Made by a program: the position numbers and the translations under genes. 64,000 nucleotides of DNA from Parabacteroides johnsonii DSM 18315 (lineage in GTDB: Bacteria > Bacteroidota > Bacteroidia > Bacteroidales > Tannerellaceae): assembly GCF_025151045.1 (NCBI RefSeq), contig NZ_CP102285.1, positions 1,736,001-1,800,000 of the forward strand, in the 5' to 3' direction. Positions 26,771 through 35,500 of this stretch are shown here, piece by piece (within the stretch, counting starts at the first letter, position 1; each line of letters opens with the position of its first letter). The notes under the pieces were generated by a model. That model ran no database searches. It was not told the origin of the DNA and saw only the letters and a program-made list of their open reading frames with translations.

Positions 26771-28488
26771 CAGTCTTTCTTATAGGCCATTTTCCATTTG
26801 TCCAACATAACGAAATCCGCTTTCTTCAATCCAACCTTCCAGAACGGGACCGGTTCGTCGTGATCACCGAGAAACATACGGTCACGAACGGCAAAAGCAG
26901 GGTTGGTCAGGGCCAATGTGGAATCGGATACCGAAGTCCGGACACCGGCAATATCCAATACCGTATGGAACACGCTGTTCGTGCTGACCGGATACGCCCC
27001 GTGAGACATCGCCGTCCGGTATTTCTCCGGGAAAACGGTCCGATAATCGTCCGAAAACCAAATAATATACGGGATATGGAGCTGATAATAAGTCGGTATA
27101 GGCGAAGCATGCAGGTAACGGGCACGCGCATCATCGAAAATATCTTCTCCATGATCGCTCAGATAGAGCATCGACGCACAAACCTCCTTCTTTTTCAACA
27201 TGTCGACAATCTCTCCCAAGACATAATCCGTATAACGGATCGAATTGTCATAAGCATTGCGCAGTTCCTTCTTATAAGACTGGCGGATGCCTTCGGCCTT
27301 ATCCGGCGTATAAATCCGGAACTCGGCCGGATACCGCTCATGATAATTGAAATGCGACCCGTATGTATGGAGGACGATAAACATATCCTCGTCCGATTTA
27401 TCCAGTTCTTTTTCCAAATACGGCAAAAGGGCGGCATCGTGCAACGAGGTCAGATACGATCCGGTGTTGAACGTGCTCATATCAATAAACGTATCGGCCT
27501 CCCGGTAGAAAGCCCCGATCATCGAAGTGGTCAGTTTCTGGTTGGCGATGACAAGCGTACGGAAACCGGCTTCCTTGAAAGCGGTGACAATGCTTTTCTC
27601 GTCATATATCACGCCATAGTTTTCCGCGCTGGCGGCAGACAGGATGATCGGTACGCTTTTGTGCGTATTGTTGGATTGCGTCACGACATCCGTAAAATGC
27701 ACCAGGCCATCGAGCCCCTTCATCCGCGGAGTCGTATTGCGTTCATATCCATACAAGCTCCATTCCATAGCCCGCGAAGTCTCTCCCACCACAAGCACGT
27801 AAATCTCGCGCTTGCCATCCGCCTGTCCCGTCCGGACCGAGTTGAACTTGAAATCGGCGGAAGAGATCGAATAGTTGGCGTTTTTGTTCGATTTGGTAAT
27901 CGCAAAATAGAGATTATAAAGCGCATTGACCGGATAGACATCGTTCTTGAGCGAGAAACTGTGCTTTTGCCAAGAAGGCAGAAAGCAAAGCAGCACCCCT
28001 ACCCCGAAAAGTCCTAAGCTTCTGAACGCCCACCGCTTGCGAAACACGGCGGTCAACCTGTCTTTCATGAGGACCGAACGCGTAGCCAGCCACAAGGTAG
28101 GAAGCGTATAAAAGAAAAAGACGCAAACGATGACAAGAAAAATATTCCCTAATAATTCGCTTGCCTCGGAAGCATTCGAACTTGTCAGGTTCAGGAACAT
28201 GTCCACCGCTATCACCGACTCGCCGAAAAGATACAACAGGACCAATTGCCCTCCGTCCAATATGATTTTCGGCAACAGACACCAGACCACCACTCCGGGT
28301 TTACGCGCCAGCAGCAAAACTCCCATCCAGAACGCCAGCGGCATGACGATAGAAGCAAGGCCCACCGGAACAGGCAAAGGCTCTGTGAACAGAAAAACAC
28401 AGTTCGGAATGATGAAAAGCAAGCCGAACAAGAAATATAAGTGTTCCTGTGAAGATATCCAACGCAAAATATTAGTAAAGTACCTCAT
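26770..28488 (-). CDS. eptA: EptA-like lipid A phosphoethanolamine transferase
   Basis: The frame opens at 28644, but the ATG at 28488 (MRYFTNILRWIS) matches the family start and gives 572 aa. Five membrane helices occupy residues 1-175; a periplasmic sulfatase-fold domain follows. The nucleophile threonine is T237 in VVGETSRAMEWSLYGYERNTTP, and metal ligands appear in LSDHGEDIFDD and the late LGDHDE. EptA/MCR enzymes move phosphoethanolamine from lipid to lipid A phosphate, lowering negative charge and polymyxin binding. The stop overlaps the kinase start (ATGA), an order like pmrCAB of enterobacteria. Whether the acceptor is lipid A or another glycan is not shown. Confidence 0.85.
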   Translation of the reverse strand: MRYFTNILRWISSQEHLYFLFGLLFIIPNCVFLFTEPLPVPVGLASIVMPLAFWMGVLLLARKPGVVVWCLLPKIILDGGQLVLLYLFGESVIAVDMFLNLTSSNASEASELLGNIFLVIVCVFFFYTLPTLWLATRSVLMKDRLTAVFRKRWAFRSLGLFGVGVLLCFLPSWQKHSFSLKNDVYPVNALYNLYFAITKSNKNANYSISSADFKFNSVRTGQADGKREIYVLVVGETSRAMEWSLYGYERNTTPRMKGLDGLVHFTDVVTQSNNTHKSVPIILSAASAENYGVIYDEKSIVTAFKEAGFRTLVIANQKLTTSMIGAFYREADTFIDMSTFNTGSYLTSLHDAALLPYLEKELDKSDEDMFIVLHTYGSHFNYHERYPAEFRIYTPDKAEGIRQSYKKELRNAYDNSIRYTDYVLGEIVDMLKKKEVCASMLYLSDHGEDIFDDARARYLHASPIPTYYQLHIPYIIWFSDDYRTVFPEKYRTAMSHGAYPVSTNSVFHTVLDIAGVRTSVSDSTLALTNPAFAVRDRMFLGDHDEPVPFWKVGLKKADFVMLDKWKMAYKKD

Positions 28489-28922
28489 CGATTTTTGCCT
28501 AAAAAGCCTAATTTTATCAACTATTCTTATCACTATTCCACAACAGTACTGCTGTAATCGGCAAAAATAAGCGTTATCCATCACATACACATACAGAAGA
28601 AGCACAAAAAAAGTTATTTCAACGTCTGCCTTGCCCGATATCATTTCGTCAGCAAAACAGCCACTCCCCAGTCCAAATAGAAATGTTAAAAAATATTACC
28701 CGCTATAGTAATTCCAAATATATGGGGTACTAATCCGATTTACATGGGGTCGTAATGACATTTTGATATTTTAAAAATCATGCAAATGCTTTCAATAATC
28801 TTGCAATATGCCGGTAGCAGAACTTTGTTGCTTCCGACTGTCGCTTTTTATTTTTAATTTCGGGCAACCGAAAAAGGGGAAGATTATTTAAAATCATCAA
28901 TAATAATTAAGGTAAAGACAAA
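28489..28922. other. Divergent regulatory gap with dispersed element copy 3
   Basis: No gene called. The gap contains the 5' leader of the EptA-like gene, dispersed element copy 3 (28665-28765), and the upstream region of the glutaminase-like gene. Confidence 0.55.
28665..28765 (-). repeat. Dispersed intergenic element, copy 3 (reversed)
   Basis: Minus strand GGGTAATATTTTTTAACA at 28684-28701, preceded by ATACTATAGC-type sequence and TACCCCATATATTTGGAATTAC, matching copy 2 over about 95 bases. Two ATGGGGT direct repeats (plus strand, near 28722 and 28744) flank its outer half. It points toward the EptA-like gene. Confidence 0.65.
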
Positions 28923-31454
28923 ATGAAAAGACAAATCATGCTGCTATCGGCTTGTACGGTCGCTTTGCTGAGTGCTTGTTCGTCGAACACGCGCATCACA
29001 AACGAAGTATATGCCCCTGCTGCCAAAAACGAATTACGGGCGCCGGCAACACCGCTGGTAACGATCGACCCGTACACCAGCGCCTGGTCGTTTGCCGACC
29101 GCCTGAACGAAGAAAGCGTGCGCCACTGGACCGGCCGTAACTTCCCGCTGTTGGGAAGCCTGCGTGTAGACGGCGTTTCATACCGGTTCATGGGAGCGGA
29201 CAAAGTAGAGGTGACGCCGGTTATCGGTACGGCGGCTTCCGGCTTATGGGAGGCGACCTACACATTCGGGCAGCCGGAGGGAGAATGGACCGCCGTCGAT
29301 TACGAGGCAAAAGGCTGGAAAACAGGCAAGGCGGCATTCGGGACAGACGATAATCCGTATCGCTCCACTCCCTGGCAAGACGGCGACATCTGGGTACGCC
29401 GCTCGTTCGACTGGCCTGAGGGGACGGATAAGGAAGATCTGTTCCTGCAATATTCGCACGACGACAACATCGAGTTGTACATCAACGGCAAGCAGGTGGC
29501 CGTAACCGGCAACGGGTTGGATTACGACCTGCTGAAGGAAATCCCGCAGGAAGTGGCCAACACGCTCAAACCGACGGGCAACATCCTGGCTGCCCACTGC
29601 CGCAACAACGGAGGAGGAGCCTACGTGGACATGGGAATCATGAAGAAGGTAAAACGGGGAGACACATTTGACAATAAAGCGGTCCAGACGGCGACCACCG
29701 TCATGCCGACACAGACGTACTATACGTTCGAATGCGGCCCTGTCGAACTGGATTTGATCTTCACTGCTCCGATGCTGATGGACGACCTGGAGGCCATGAC
29801 CGCCCCGTACAATTATATCACGTATCAGGCCCGTTCGTTAGATGGCCGGACACACGAAGTCCAGTTATACCTCGAAGCGACCCCTCAATGGGCTGTAAAC
29901 ACGACAGATCAACCTGTCACCTTCGAAAAGATCGAAAAAGACGGGTATGTCTATCTGAAGACCGGCTCTGTCGACCAAGAAGTTTTGGGCAAGAAAGGTG
30001 ACGATGTCCGCATCGACTGGGGTTATTTCTATCTCTCGGCTGCACAATCTCCGGATGTGACAGTCGCTATCGACGAATATTATGCAGCCAAGAAAGCATT
30101 TATGTCCGACGGCAGGCTGTCCGGCAAAGCGGACAACGTATCTCCGGATATGGAAAAACAGATGACGGTCCTCGCCTACTCCGACAACTTAGGCAAGGTA
30201 AACGGAAAGACCGTATCAGGACATCTGTTGATCGGATATGACGATCTGTATGCGATCCAGTATTTCAATGATAACCGGATGGCCTACTGGAAGCACGACG
30301 GACAGACGGATATTTTCGATGCCTTCGCCAAAGGTCAGAAAGAGTATGCCGGAATGATGAAACGGTGTGCGGATTTCGACAGGCAACTAATGCAGGAAAC
30401 AACGGCTGCCGGCGGACAAAAATATGCCGAGCTGTGCGCCCTGGCCTATCGTCAGGCTATCTCCGCCCACAAGTTGGTAACAGATAAGGAAGGCAACTTG
30501 CTATTCCTGTCGAAAGAGAATTTCAGCAACGGCTCGATCGGAACGGTCGATATCACCTATCCTTCGGCCCCGATGTTCTTATGCTATAACCCCGAACTCC
30601 TGAAGGGAATGATGAACCCGATCTTCTACTACAGTGAAAGTGGCAGATGGAACAAGCCTTTCCCCTCACACGATGTCGGCACGTATCCGCAGGCTAACGG
30701 ACAGACCTACGGCGGCGATATGCCGGTCGAAGAATCCGGCAATATGCTGATCCTCGCGACAGCCATTGCGACAATCGAAGGAAATGCGGATTATGCGGCC
30801 AAACATTGGGATGTTTTGACAACCTGGGCCGATTACCTGAAAAAAGAGGGGCTTGACCCGGACAACCAGTTATGTACAGACGATTTCGCCGGTCATTTCG
30901 CTCACAACACCAACCTGTCCATCAAGGCCATCATGGGTGTGGCAGGCTACGGCAAGATGGCCGGAATGTTGGGAAAGAAGGAAATAGCGGATTCTTATCT
31001 GGCGACAGCTCGTGAAATGGCTGGCAAATGGATTGCGATGGCAAAAGACGGGGATCACTATAAGCTGACCTTCGATAAGTCCGGTACATGGAGCCAGAAA
31101 TATAATTTGGTTTGGGACCGCTTGTTAGATCTGAATATATTCCCTTCGGAAATAGCTGAAACGGAAACAGCTTACTACAAGACCAGACAAAACAAATATG
31201 GTCTGCCGCTGGACAACCGCGAAGATTATACCAAATCCGACTGGATTCTGTGGAGTGCCTGCCTGACCGGCAATACGGCCGATTTTGAAACGTTCATGCT
31301 TCCGGTCTGGAAATACGCCAACGAAACGACCTCACGCGTCCCGTTGAGCGACTGGCATTACACTTCCGACGGAACACAACGTGGATTCCAGGCCCGTTCA
31401 GTCGTCGGCGGCTACTATATGCGATTGCTGGAAAAACGGCTGAAGAGAAAGTAA
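28923..31454 (+). CDS. Glutaminase A-like secreted lipoprotein (DUF4964/5127/4965/1793)
   Basis: 843 aa with a lipoprotein signal ending LLSACS (Cys19). It follows the layout of the GtaA-type family: N-terminal DUF4964 segment (about 40-90), DUF5127 beta domain with PRST-like WVRRSFDWPEG, then DUF4965 and the helical DUF1793 part (PVEESGNMLILATAIA, LSIKAIMGVAGYGKM, DNREDYTKSDWILWSA). The family is named after a fungal glutaminase, but the bacterial members are uncharacterised and the helical toroid looks like a glycosidase fold; the substrate is unknown. Being lipidated and alone, it probably works on a periplasmic or surface substrate. The gene is flanked by gatttat repeats downstream. Confidence 0.82.
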   Translation: MKRQIMLLSACTVALLSACSSNTRITNEVYAPAAKNELRAPATPLVTIDPYTSAWSFADRLNEESVRHWTGRNFPLLGSLRVDGVSYRFMGADKVEVTPVIGTAASGLWEATYTFGQPEGEWTAVDYEAKGWKTGKAAFGTDDNPYRSTPWQDGDIWVRRSFDWPEGTDKEDLFLQYSHDDNIELYINGKQVAVTGNGLDYDLLKEIPQEVANTLKPTGNILAAHCRNNGGGAYVDMGIMKKVKRGDTFDNKAVQTATTVMPTQTYYTFECGPVELDLIFTAPMLMDDLEAMTAPYNYITYQARSLDGRTHEVQLYLEATPQWAVNTTDQPVTFEKIEKDGYVYLKTGSVDQEVLGKKGDDVRIDWGYFYLSAAQSPDVTVAIDEYYAAKKAFMSDGRLSGKADNVSPDMEKQMTVLAYSDNLGKVNGKTVSGHLLIGYDDLYAIQYFNDNRMAYWKHDGQTDIFDAFAKGQKEYAGMMKRCADFDRQLMQETTAAGGQKYAELCALAYRQAISAHKLVTDKEGNLLFLSKENFSNGSIGTVDITYPSAPMFLCYNPELLKGMMNPIFYYSESGRWNKPFPSHDVGTYPQANGQTYGGDMPVEESGNMLILATAIATIEGNADYAAKHWDVLTTWADYLKKEGLDPDNQLCTDDFAGHFAHNTNLSIKAIMGVAGYGKMAGMLGKKEIADSYLATAREMAGKWIAMAKDGDHYKLTFDKSGTWSQKYNLVWDRLLDLNIFPSEIAETETAYYKTRQNKYGLPLDNREDYTKSDWILWSACLTGNTADFETFMLPVWKYANETTSRVPLSDWHYTSDGTQRGFQARSVVGGYYMRLLEKRLKRK

Positions 31455-31455
31455 A

Positions 31456-31541
31456 AGATTTATGATTTATGATTTATGCCTTGTATAGTATCGTACACAC
31501 AAACCATAAATCATAAATCATAAATCACAAATCACAAATTC
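31456..31541. repeat. gatttat heptamer inverted repeat
   Basis: Three gatttat units face several ataaatc units across about 30 bases, downstream of the glutaminase-like gene and at the end of the convergent small gene. A bidirectional terminator is likely. Confidence 0.65.
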
Positions 31542-31888
31542 CCCCTCGCCACCTTCTGTATGATACCGAGAAACTCTTCATTCGTCATCCGGATATCCGG
31601 TTCCTTATAATTCACGTAATCTTCAAAATAATCGCTGGCGATATCTGCCACGATCTCAGAGCCGTCCAACCCGAAAGAACTCACCAACTTCTCCACCTTG
31701 CCACGAATCTGGCGGATCACCTGCAAGCGGTCTTCATAACGGTCCGGTTTTTCCAGCTCCGTCACATGCTCGTTTCGGGCAATCAGATAAACGGTCGTAT
31801 AAAACTTGTCCACATCTCCGAAAGCCGGGATAAACAGAGCTTTCTTTTCCTCTGGCAACGCAGCCAGTGTTTCCTGAATTTTTGTCAT
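31532..31888 (-). CDS. Conserved hypothetical protein
   Basis: The ATG at 31888 (MTKIQETLAALPEEKK) gives 118 aa; an upstream ATG at 31936 would add 16 poorly conserved-looking residues. The protein is soluble, acidic and predicted mostly helical, with patterns TELEKPDRYEDRLQVIRQIRGKVEKLV and YEDYVN-like YFEDYVNYKEPDIRM. I do not recognise a family. It is a single gene convergent with the glutaminase-like gene and divergent from SOD. Codon use resembles its neighbours, so it is likely a real gene. Confidence 0.65.
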   Translation of the reverse strand: MTKIQETLAALPEEKKALFIPAFGDVDKFYTTVYLIARNEHVTELEKPDRYEDRLQVIRQIRGKVEKLVSSFGLDGSEIVADIASDYFEDYVNYKEPDIRMTNEEFLGIIQKVARGNL

Positions 31889-32122
31889 TATTGTGTTTAT
31901 TTTAATTGGTTGGCGAAGATAGTACATTCCGTTCATAGATAAAGTCTATCCCGCGATAAATAATATGTATTTCATTCTATGAACAAATTTCGAGCAGGGA
32001 ATGTTAGAATAGTAGAAACAACATAAAACAGATTGATCATGCTTACATTATGTCTCAGTTTATTATTGTTGATAACAAATAATAGTAATAATAGTCAAAT
32101 AACAGATAAAAAAGAAAAAGTT

Positions 32123-32698
32123 ATGAAATTTGAATTAATCCAGTTACCCTATGCAGCCAACGCGCTGGAACCGGTTATAAGTAAAGAAACGATTGAGTTC
32201 CATCATGGCAAACATTTACAGACTTATGTAAATAACCTGAACAACCTCATTCAGGGAACCAAGTTCGAAAACGCTACTTTAGAACAGATCGTGGCAGAAT
32301 CCGACGGTGCTATCTTTAACAATGCCGGACAGACGCTTAATCATAATTTGTACTTCACCCAGTTCTCCCCCTATGGTGGTGGCAGACCGACCGGCGCCCT
32401 CGCCAAAGCGATCGACGCGACTTGGGGATCGTTCGAGAACTTCCAGAAGGAATTCGTAGCTGCCGGAACCGGTCTATTCGGCTCAGGATGGGTATGGCTG
32501 GCTAAAGATAAAGACGGAAAACTCTCAATTACCAAAGAAGCTAACGGTAGTAACCCGGTTGCTCACGGATTGAAACCGATCCTGGGATTCGACGTGTGGG
32601 AACATGCCTACTATTTGGATTACCGGAACCGCCGTCCCGATCATTTGAACGCCTTATGGAAGATCATCGATTGGGATACCGTTGGCAAAAGATATTAA
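32123..32698 (+). CDS. sodB: Superoxide dismutase, Fe/Mn (cambialistic type)
   Basis: The ATG at 32123 (MKFELIQLPY) gives 191 aa, the normal length; the frame from 32033 adds a hydrophobic segment that is not expected in this family. Metal ligands fit His27 (EFHHGKH), His in NHNLYF, Asp and His in DVWEHAYYLDY. NNAGQTLNHN puts the active-site Gln where iron-type enzymes have it. Bacteroides and Porphyromonas enzymes of this kind work with Fe or Mn. It removes superoxide in the cytoplasm. A hairpin at about 32719-32755 follows (GCCGCCCGG... region, AGCCG/CGGCT) and probably ends the transcript. Confidence 0.94.
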   Translation: MKFELIQLPYAANALEPVISKETIEFHHGKHLQTYVNNLNNLIQGTKFENATLEQIVAESDGAIFNNAGQTLNHNLYFTQFSPYGGGRPTGALAKAIDATWGSFENFQKEFVAAGTGLFGSGWVWLAKDKDGKLSITKEANGSNPVAHGLKPILGFDVWEHAYYLDYRNRRPDHLNALWKIIDWDTVGKRY

Positions 32699-32718
32699 AG
32701 CTCTTTAAACTACAGATA

Positions 32719-32755
32719 AAAGCCGCCCGGCAACATACCGGACGGCTTTTTTTAT
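32719..32755 (+). terminator. Intrinsic terminator after sodB
   Basis: AAAAGCCGCCCGG pairs with CCGGACGGCTTTTTT across a short CAACATA loop; the arm ends in a T run. Confidence 0.75.
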
Positions 32756-32841
32756 TTGTAATATGACTGGAACTCAAGCAATATAGTAATATTGACAATT
32801 ATAAGGGAAAAATGTCCAATAACGGAATGGAATAAATAGCG

Positions 32842-32849
32842 TACCTTTG
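32842..32849 (+). promoter_or_regulatory. -7 box of the thioredoxin gene
   Basis: TACCTTTG fits TAnnTTTG and lies 53 bases before the trxA start. No clear TTTG -33 box is seen. Confidence 0.5.
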
Positions 32850-32901
32850 TTATATAATCAATAAACAAGAATATAAACCTCAATTAATAAGGAGAATAAA
32901 C

Positions 32902-33267
32902 ATGAAAGTACAAGAATTGACAAAAGCGGAATTTTTGAAAAAAGTAGCAAACTACGAAGCCAGCCCCAACAAGTGGGTGTACGAAGGAGACAAACCTTGT
33001 ATCGTGGATTTTTATGCCACTTGGTGCGGACCTTGTAAGATGGTCGCTCCTATCTTAGAAGAATTAGCAGAAGAATATGCCGGAAAAATCGACATCTATA
33101 AGGTAGATACGGAAAAAGAAGAGGGATTAGCCGCCTCTTTCGGTATCAGAAGCATTCCCTCCCTCCTTTTCTGCCCGATGGACGGGCAACCGCAGATGGC
33201 AAAAGGTGCAATGGGAAAGGCTGATTTCAAAAAAGCTATAAATGAGGTACTTTTGAAGAAAGAATAA
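32902..33267 (+). CDS. trxA: Thioredoxin
   Basis: 121 aa, single thioredoxin domain with a short N-terminal extension. The redox motif is WCGPCK (FYATWCGPCKMVAP) and the cis-proline loop is RSIPSLLF. No signal peptide, so it is cytoplasmic. It reduces disulfides using thioredoxin reductase. It stands 200 bases after sodB with its own promoter and terminator, so the two oxygen-defence genes are adjacent but separate. Confidence 0.95.
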   Translation: MKVQELTKAEFLKKVANYEASPNKWVYEGDKPCIVDFYATWCGPCKMVAPILEELAEEYAGKIDIYKVDTEKEEGLAASFGIRSIPSLLFCPMDGQPQMAKGAMGKADFKKAINEVLLKKE

Positions 33268-33293
33268 CAATATCCCAACATAAACAGGAAGCC

Positions 33294-33331
33294 CTCTCCG
33301 AGTTCCGAACAGAGCTCGGAGAGTTTTTTTT
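33294..33331 (+). terminator. Intrinsic terminator after trxA
   Basis: CTCTCCGAG (33294-33302) pairs with CTCGGAGAG (33315-33323), followed by eight T. Confidence 0.9.
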
Positions 33332-33385
33332 CAAAAAATATTACACATTATGCCATCCAACTATTGCATATTTAAAAATAATGCG

Positions 33386-33415
33386 TACCTTTGCACCCGC
33401 AATCGAGAGAGATTG
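33386..33415 (+). promoter_or_regulatory. tRNA-Thr promoter and shared leader
   Basis: TACCTTTG -7 box directly followed by CACCCGCAATCGAGAGAGATTG-type leader. The tRNA-Asp unit on the other strand has the same arrangement at 33940-33969. Confidence 0.7.
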
Positions 33416-33434
33416 ATACTGATAAAAAATGAAT

Positions 33435-33508
33435 GCCTCTTTAGCTCAGTTGGCCAGAGCACGTGATTTGTAATCTCGGGGTCGTTGGTTCGAATCCGAC
33501 AAGAGGCT
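33435..33508 (+). tRNA. tRNA-Thr (TGT)
   Basis: Acceptor GCCTCTT pairs with AAGAGGC; D-arm AGCTCAGTTGGCCAGAGC; anticodon loop TTTGTAA with TGT; T-loop TTCGAAT. CCA is not encoded. Confidence 0.95.
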
Positions 33509-33580
33509 CAAAATAGTTGATAGTGGAAAGTTGGCAGTTGACAGTTTATGTCACTTTCCTGTTTTATCTGTCAACTTATT

Positions 33581-33663
33581 GGGCAGTTACCAGAGTGGCC
33601 AAATGGGGCTGACTGTAACTCAGCTGGCTTTCGCCTTCGGTGGTTCGAATCCATCACTGCCCA
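33581..33663 (+). tRNA. tRNA-Tyr (GTA)
   Basis: 83 bases with a long variable arm, as in class II tRNAs. Acceptor GGGCAGT pairs with ACTGCCC; anticodon loop CTGTAAC with GTA; T-loop TTCGAAT. Confidence 0.95.
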
Positions 33664-33665
33664 CA

Positions 33666-33703
33666 AAAAAGACTTGAAAGATTTTCTTTCAGGTCTTTTT
33701 TGT
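33666..33703 (+). terminator. Terminator after the tRNA-Thr/Tyr unit
   Basis: AAAAAGACTTGAAAG pairs with CTTTCAGGTCTTTTT with one G-T, ending in a T run. Confidence 0.85.
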
Positions 33704-33808
33704 TTTAGATTCACTTCACAGCCTCATAACCGTCATTCCGTCTTACCCACCATCCGGAAGCCTTACCCCCATTTTCAACCGGATCTCAGCTTCTCGGATT
33801 AAAAATAA

Positions 33809-33844
33809 AAAAGCCTTTGATTCGCAATGAACCAAAGGCTTTTA
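33809..33844 (-). terminator. Terminator of the tRNA-Asp unit (bidirectional)
   Basis: AAAGCCTTTG and CAAAGGCTTT arms flanked by A and T runs, directly beyond the 3' end of tRNA-Asp. Confidence 0.8.
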
Positions 33845-33848
33845 TTTC

Positions 33849-33925
33849 TGGCGGTCCGGACGGGACTCGAACCCGCGACCCCATGCGTGACAGGCATGTA
33901 TTCTAACCAACTGAACTACCGAACC
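33849..33925 (-). tRNA. tRNA-Asp (GTC), CCA encoded
   Basis: Minus strand acceptor GGTTCGG pairs with CCGGACC, discriminator G, then CCA in the genome. Anticodon loop CTGTCAC with GTC; T-loop TTCGAGT. Confidence 0.95.
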
Positions 33926-33939
33926 AGAATTCTTGTCTT

Positions 33940-33969
33940 GCAATCTCTCTCGATTGCGGTGCAAAGGTA
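33940..33969 (-). promoter_or_regulatory. tRNA-Asp promoter and shared leader
   Basis: Minus strand TACCTTTGCACC followed by GCAATCGAGAGAGATTG, the same block as ahead of tRNA-Thr. It puts the two tRNA units under similar control. Confidence 0.7.
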
Positions 33970-34064
33970 GATATTATTTTGAATCTTGCAATAGTTTCGC
34001 GGCAAAAATTTACGTCGGATAGATTATTTTTCTACTTTTGCCCTTCATATAAACAATAACAATC

Positions 34065-35378
34065 ATGAAGAATACTCCGGTAGATTATCAGACAGCCAGA
34101 AAGATTATAGATGGCTACGGACTTCCCGATTTCGGGAAAGCGACGATCCGCGAAGTCGTTGCTATATCCACACAACTCGAACAAGAGACTAAAACAGAAT
34201 TTATCCATATGGAAATGGGGGTTCCCGGACTGAAAGCGGCCCAAGTCGGTGTCGATGCCGAGATCAAAGCCCTTCAAGATGGCGTTGCCTCCATCTATCC
34301 GAATATCAATGGTACACCCGATGTAAAAGCGGAAGCATCCCGTTTTATCAAAGCATTTATCAATATCGATGTAGCGCCGGAAGGCTGCGTTCCCGTAACT
34401 GGCTCCATGCAGGGAACATACGCTTCATTCCTCGTCTGCGGACAATGTACGCCGGGAAAGGACACGATTCTCTTTATCGATCCGGGATTCCCTGTCCAGA
34501 AACAGCAGATCACAGTCATGGGCTATAGATACGAATCGTTCGACGTGTACGAATACCGAGGCGAAAAACTCCGGGACATACTGGAACAATATCTCTCGAA
34601 AGGCAACATCGCAGCCATGATCTACTCCAACCCCAACAATCCGGCCTGGTTCTGCCTGACGGAAGAAGAGCTGAGGATCATCGGAGACATGGCAAACAAA
34701 TATGACACGATCGTGATTGAAGACCTGGCATATTTCGCTATGGATTTCCGGAAACCGTTGGGCAAGCCGTTTGAAGCGCCTTTCCAGGCAACCGTTGCCC
34801 GCTATACAGATAATTACATTTTACAAATTTCAGGTTCAAAAGCATTCAGCTATGCCGGCCAGCGCATCGGCGTCACGGCAATCTCCGACAAACTGTATCA
34901 CCGAGCCTATCCCGGACTGACACAGCGCTACGGAGGAGGGACGTTCGGAACTGTATACATTCACCGCGTATTGTATGCCCTATCGTCGGGCACAAGCCAC
35001 TCGGCACAGTTCGCATTAGCAGCCATGTTCAAAGCAGCGGCAGACGGAACGTTCGATTTTATTTCGGAAGTAAAAGAATACGGACGCCGGGCAGAAAGAT
35101 TAAAAAAGATCTTTACCGATTATGGTTTCCGGATCGTCTACGACCATGACCTGGACGAACCGATCGCAGACGGATTTTATTTCACGATCGCTTATCCGGG
35201 AATGACAGGAGGGGAACTGATGGAAGAGCTGATTTATTACGGCGTAAGTGCCATTTCATTAAGCACGACAGGCAGTAACCAAGAAGGCTTACGCGCTTGT
35301 ACTTCTTTTATCAAACCACATCAATATGCCCTTCTCGAAGAACGCCTGAAACTGTTCAAAGAGAATCACACTGCATAA
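34065..35378 (+). CDS. Aminotransferase class I/II
   Basis: 437 aa, fold-type I PLP enzyme. SNPNNPAWFCLTEEEL, VIEDLAYFAMDF and the lysine in SGSKAFSYAGQRIGV are clear; the C-terminal Arg region is EGLRACTSF. The N-terminal YGLPDFGKATIREVV and VSIYPNINGTPDVKAE-like segments resemble a Bacteroidetes group annotated as pyridoxal-phosphate-dependent aminotransferases with no fixed substrate. It is a single transcription unit, bounded by a strong terminator. Substrate unknown; aspartate- or aromatic-type is possible. Confidence 0.85.
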   Translation: MKNTPVDYQTARKIIDGYGLPDFGKATIREVVAISTQLEQETKTEFIHMEMGVPGLKAAQVGVDAEIKALQDGVASIYPNINGTPDVKAEASRFIKAFINIDVAPEGCVPVTGSMQGTYASFLVCGQCTPGKDTILFIDPGFPVQKQQITVMGYRYESFDVYEYRGEKLRDILEQYLSKGNIAAMIYSNPNNPAWFCLTEEELRIIGDMANKYDTIVIEDLAYFAMDFRKPLGKPFEAPFQATVARYTDNYILQISGSKAFSYAGQRIGVTAISDKLYHRAYPGLTQRYGGGTFGTVYIHRVLYALSSGTSHSAQFALAAMFKAAADGTFDFISEVKEYGRRAERLKKIFTDYGFRIVYDHDLDEPIADGFYFTIAYPGMTGGELMEELIYYGVSAISLSTTGSNQEGLRACTSFIKPHQYALLEERLKLFKENHTA

Positions 35379-35385
35379 TTAACAT

Positions 35386-35433
35386 AAGCCGGACTTTTAT
35401 TTATGGTTCATTAACATGAAAGTCCGGCTTTTC
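35386..35433 (+). terminator. Terminator after the aminotransferase
   Basis: AAGCCGGACTTT pairs with AAAGTCCGGCTTTT around an AT-rich loop of about 21 bases. Confidence 0.85.
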
Positions 35434-35500
35434 GTTTGTTTCTTTAAACCAAAAGTTATATATTGTCGCTGTTTTATTAACCAGCAAGTACCACTCCATC

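Noticed and set aside
28489-28644. Longer EptA start
   Set aside because: Extra 52 residues do not match the family; MRYFTNILRW at 28488 does.
32033-32122. Signal-like extension on SOD
   Set aside because: The enzyme family starts at 32123; the extension is AT-rich upstream sequence.
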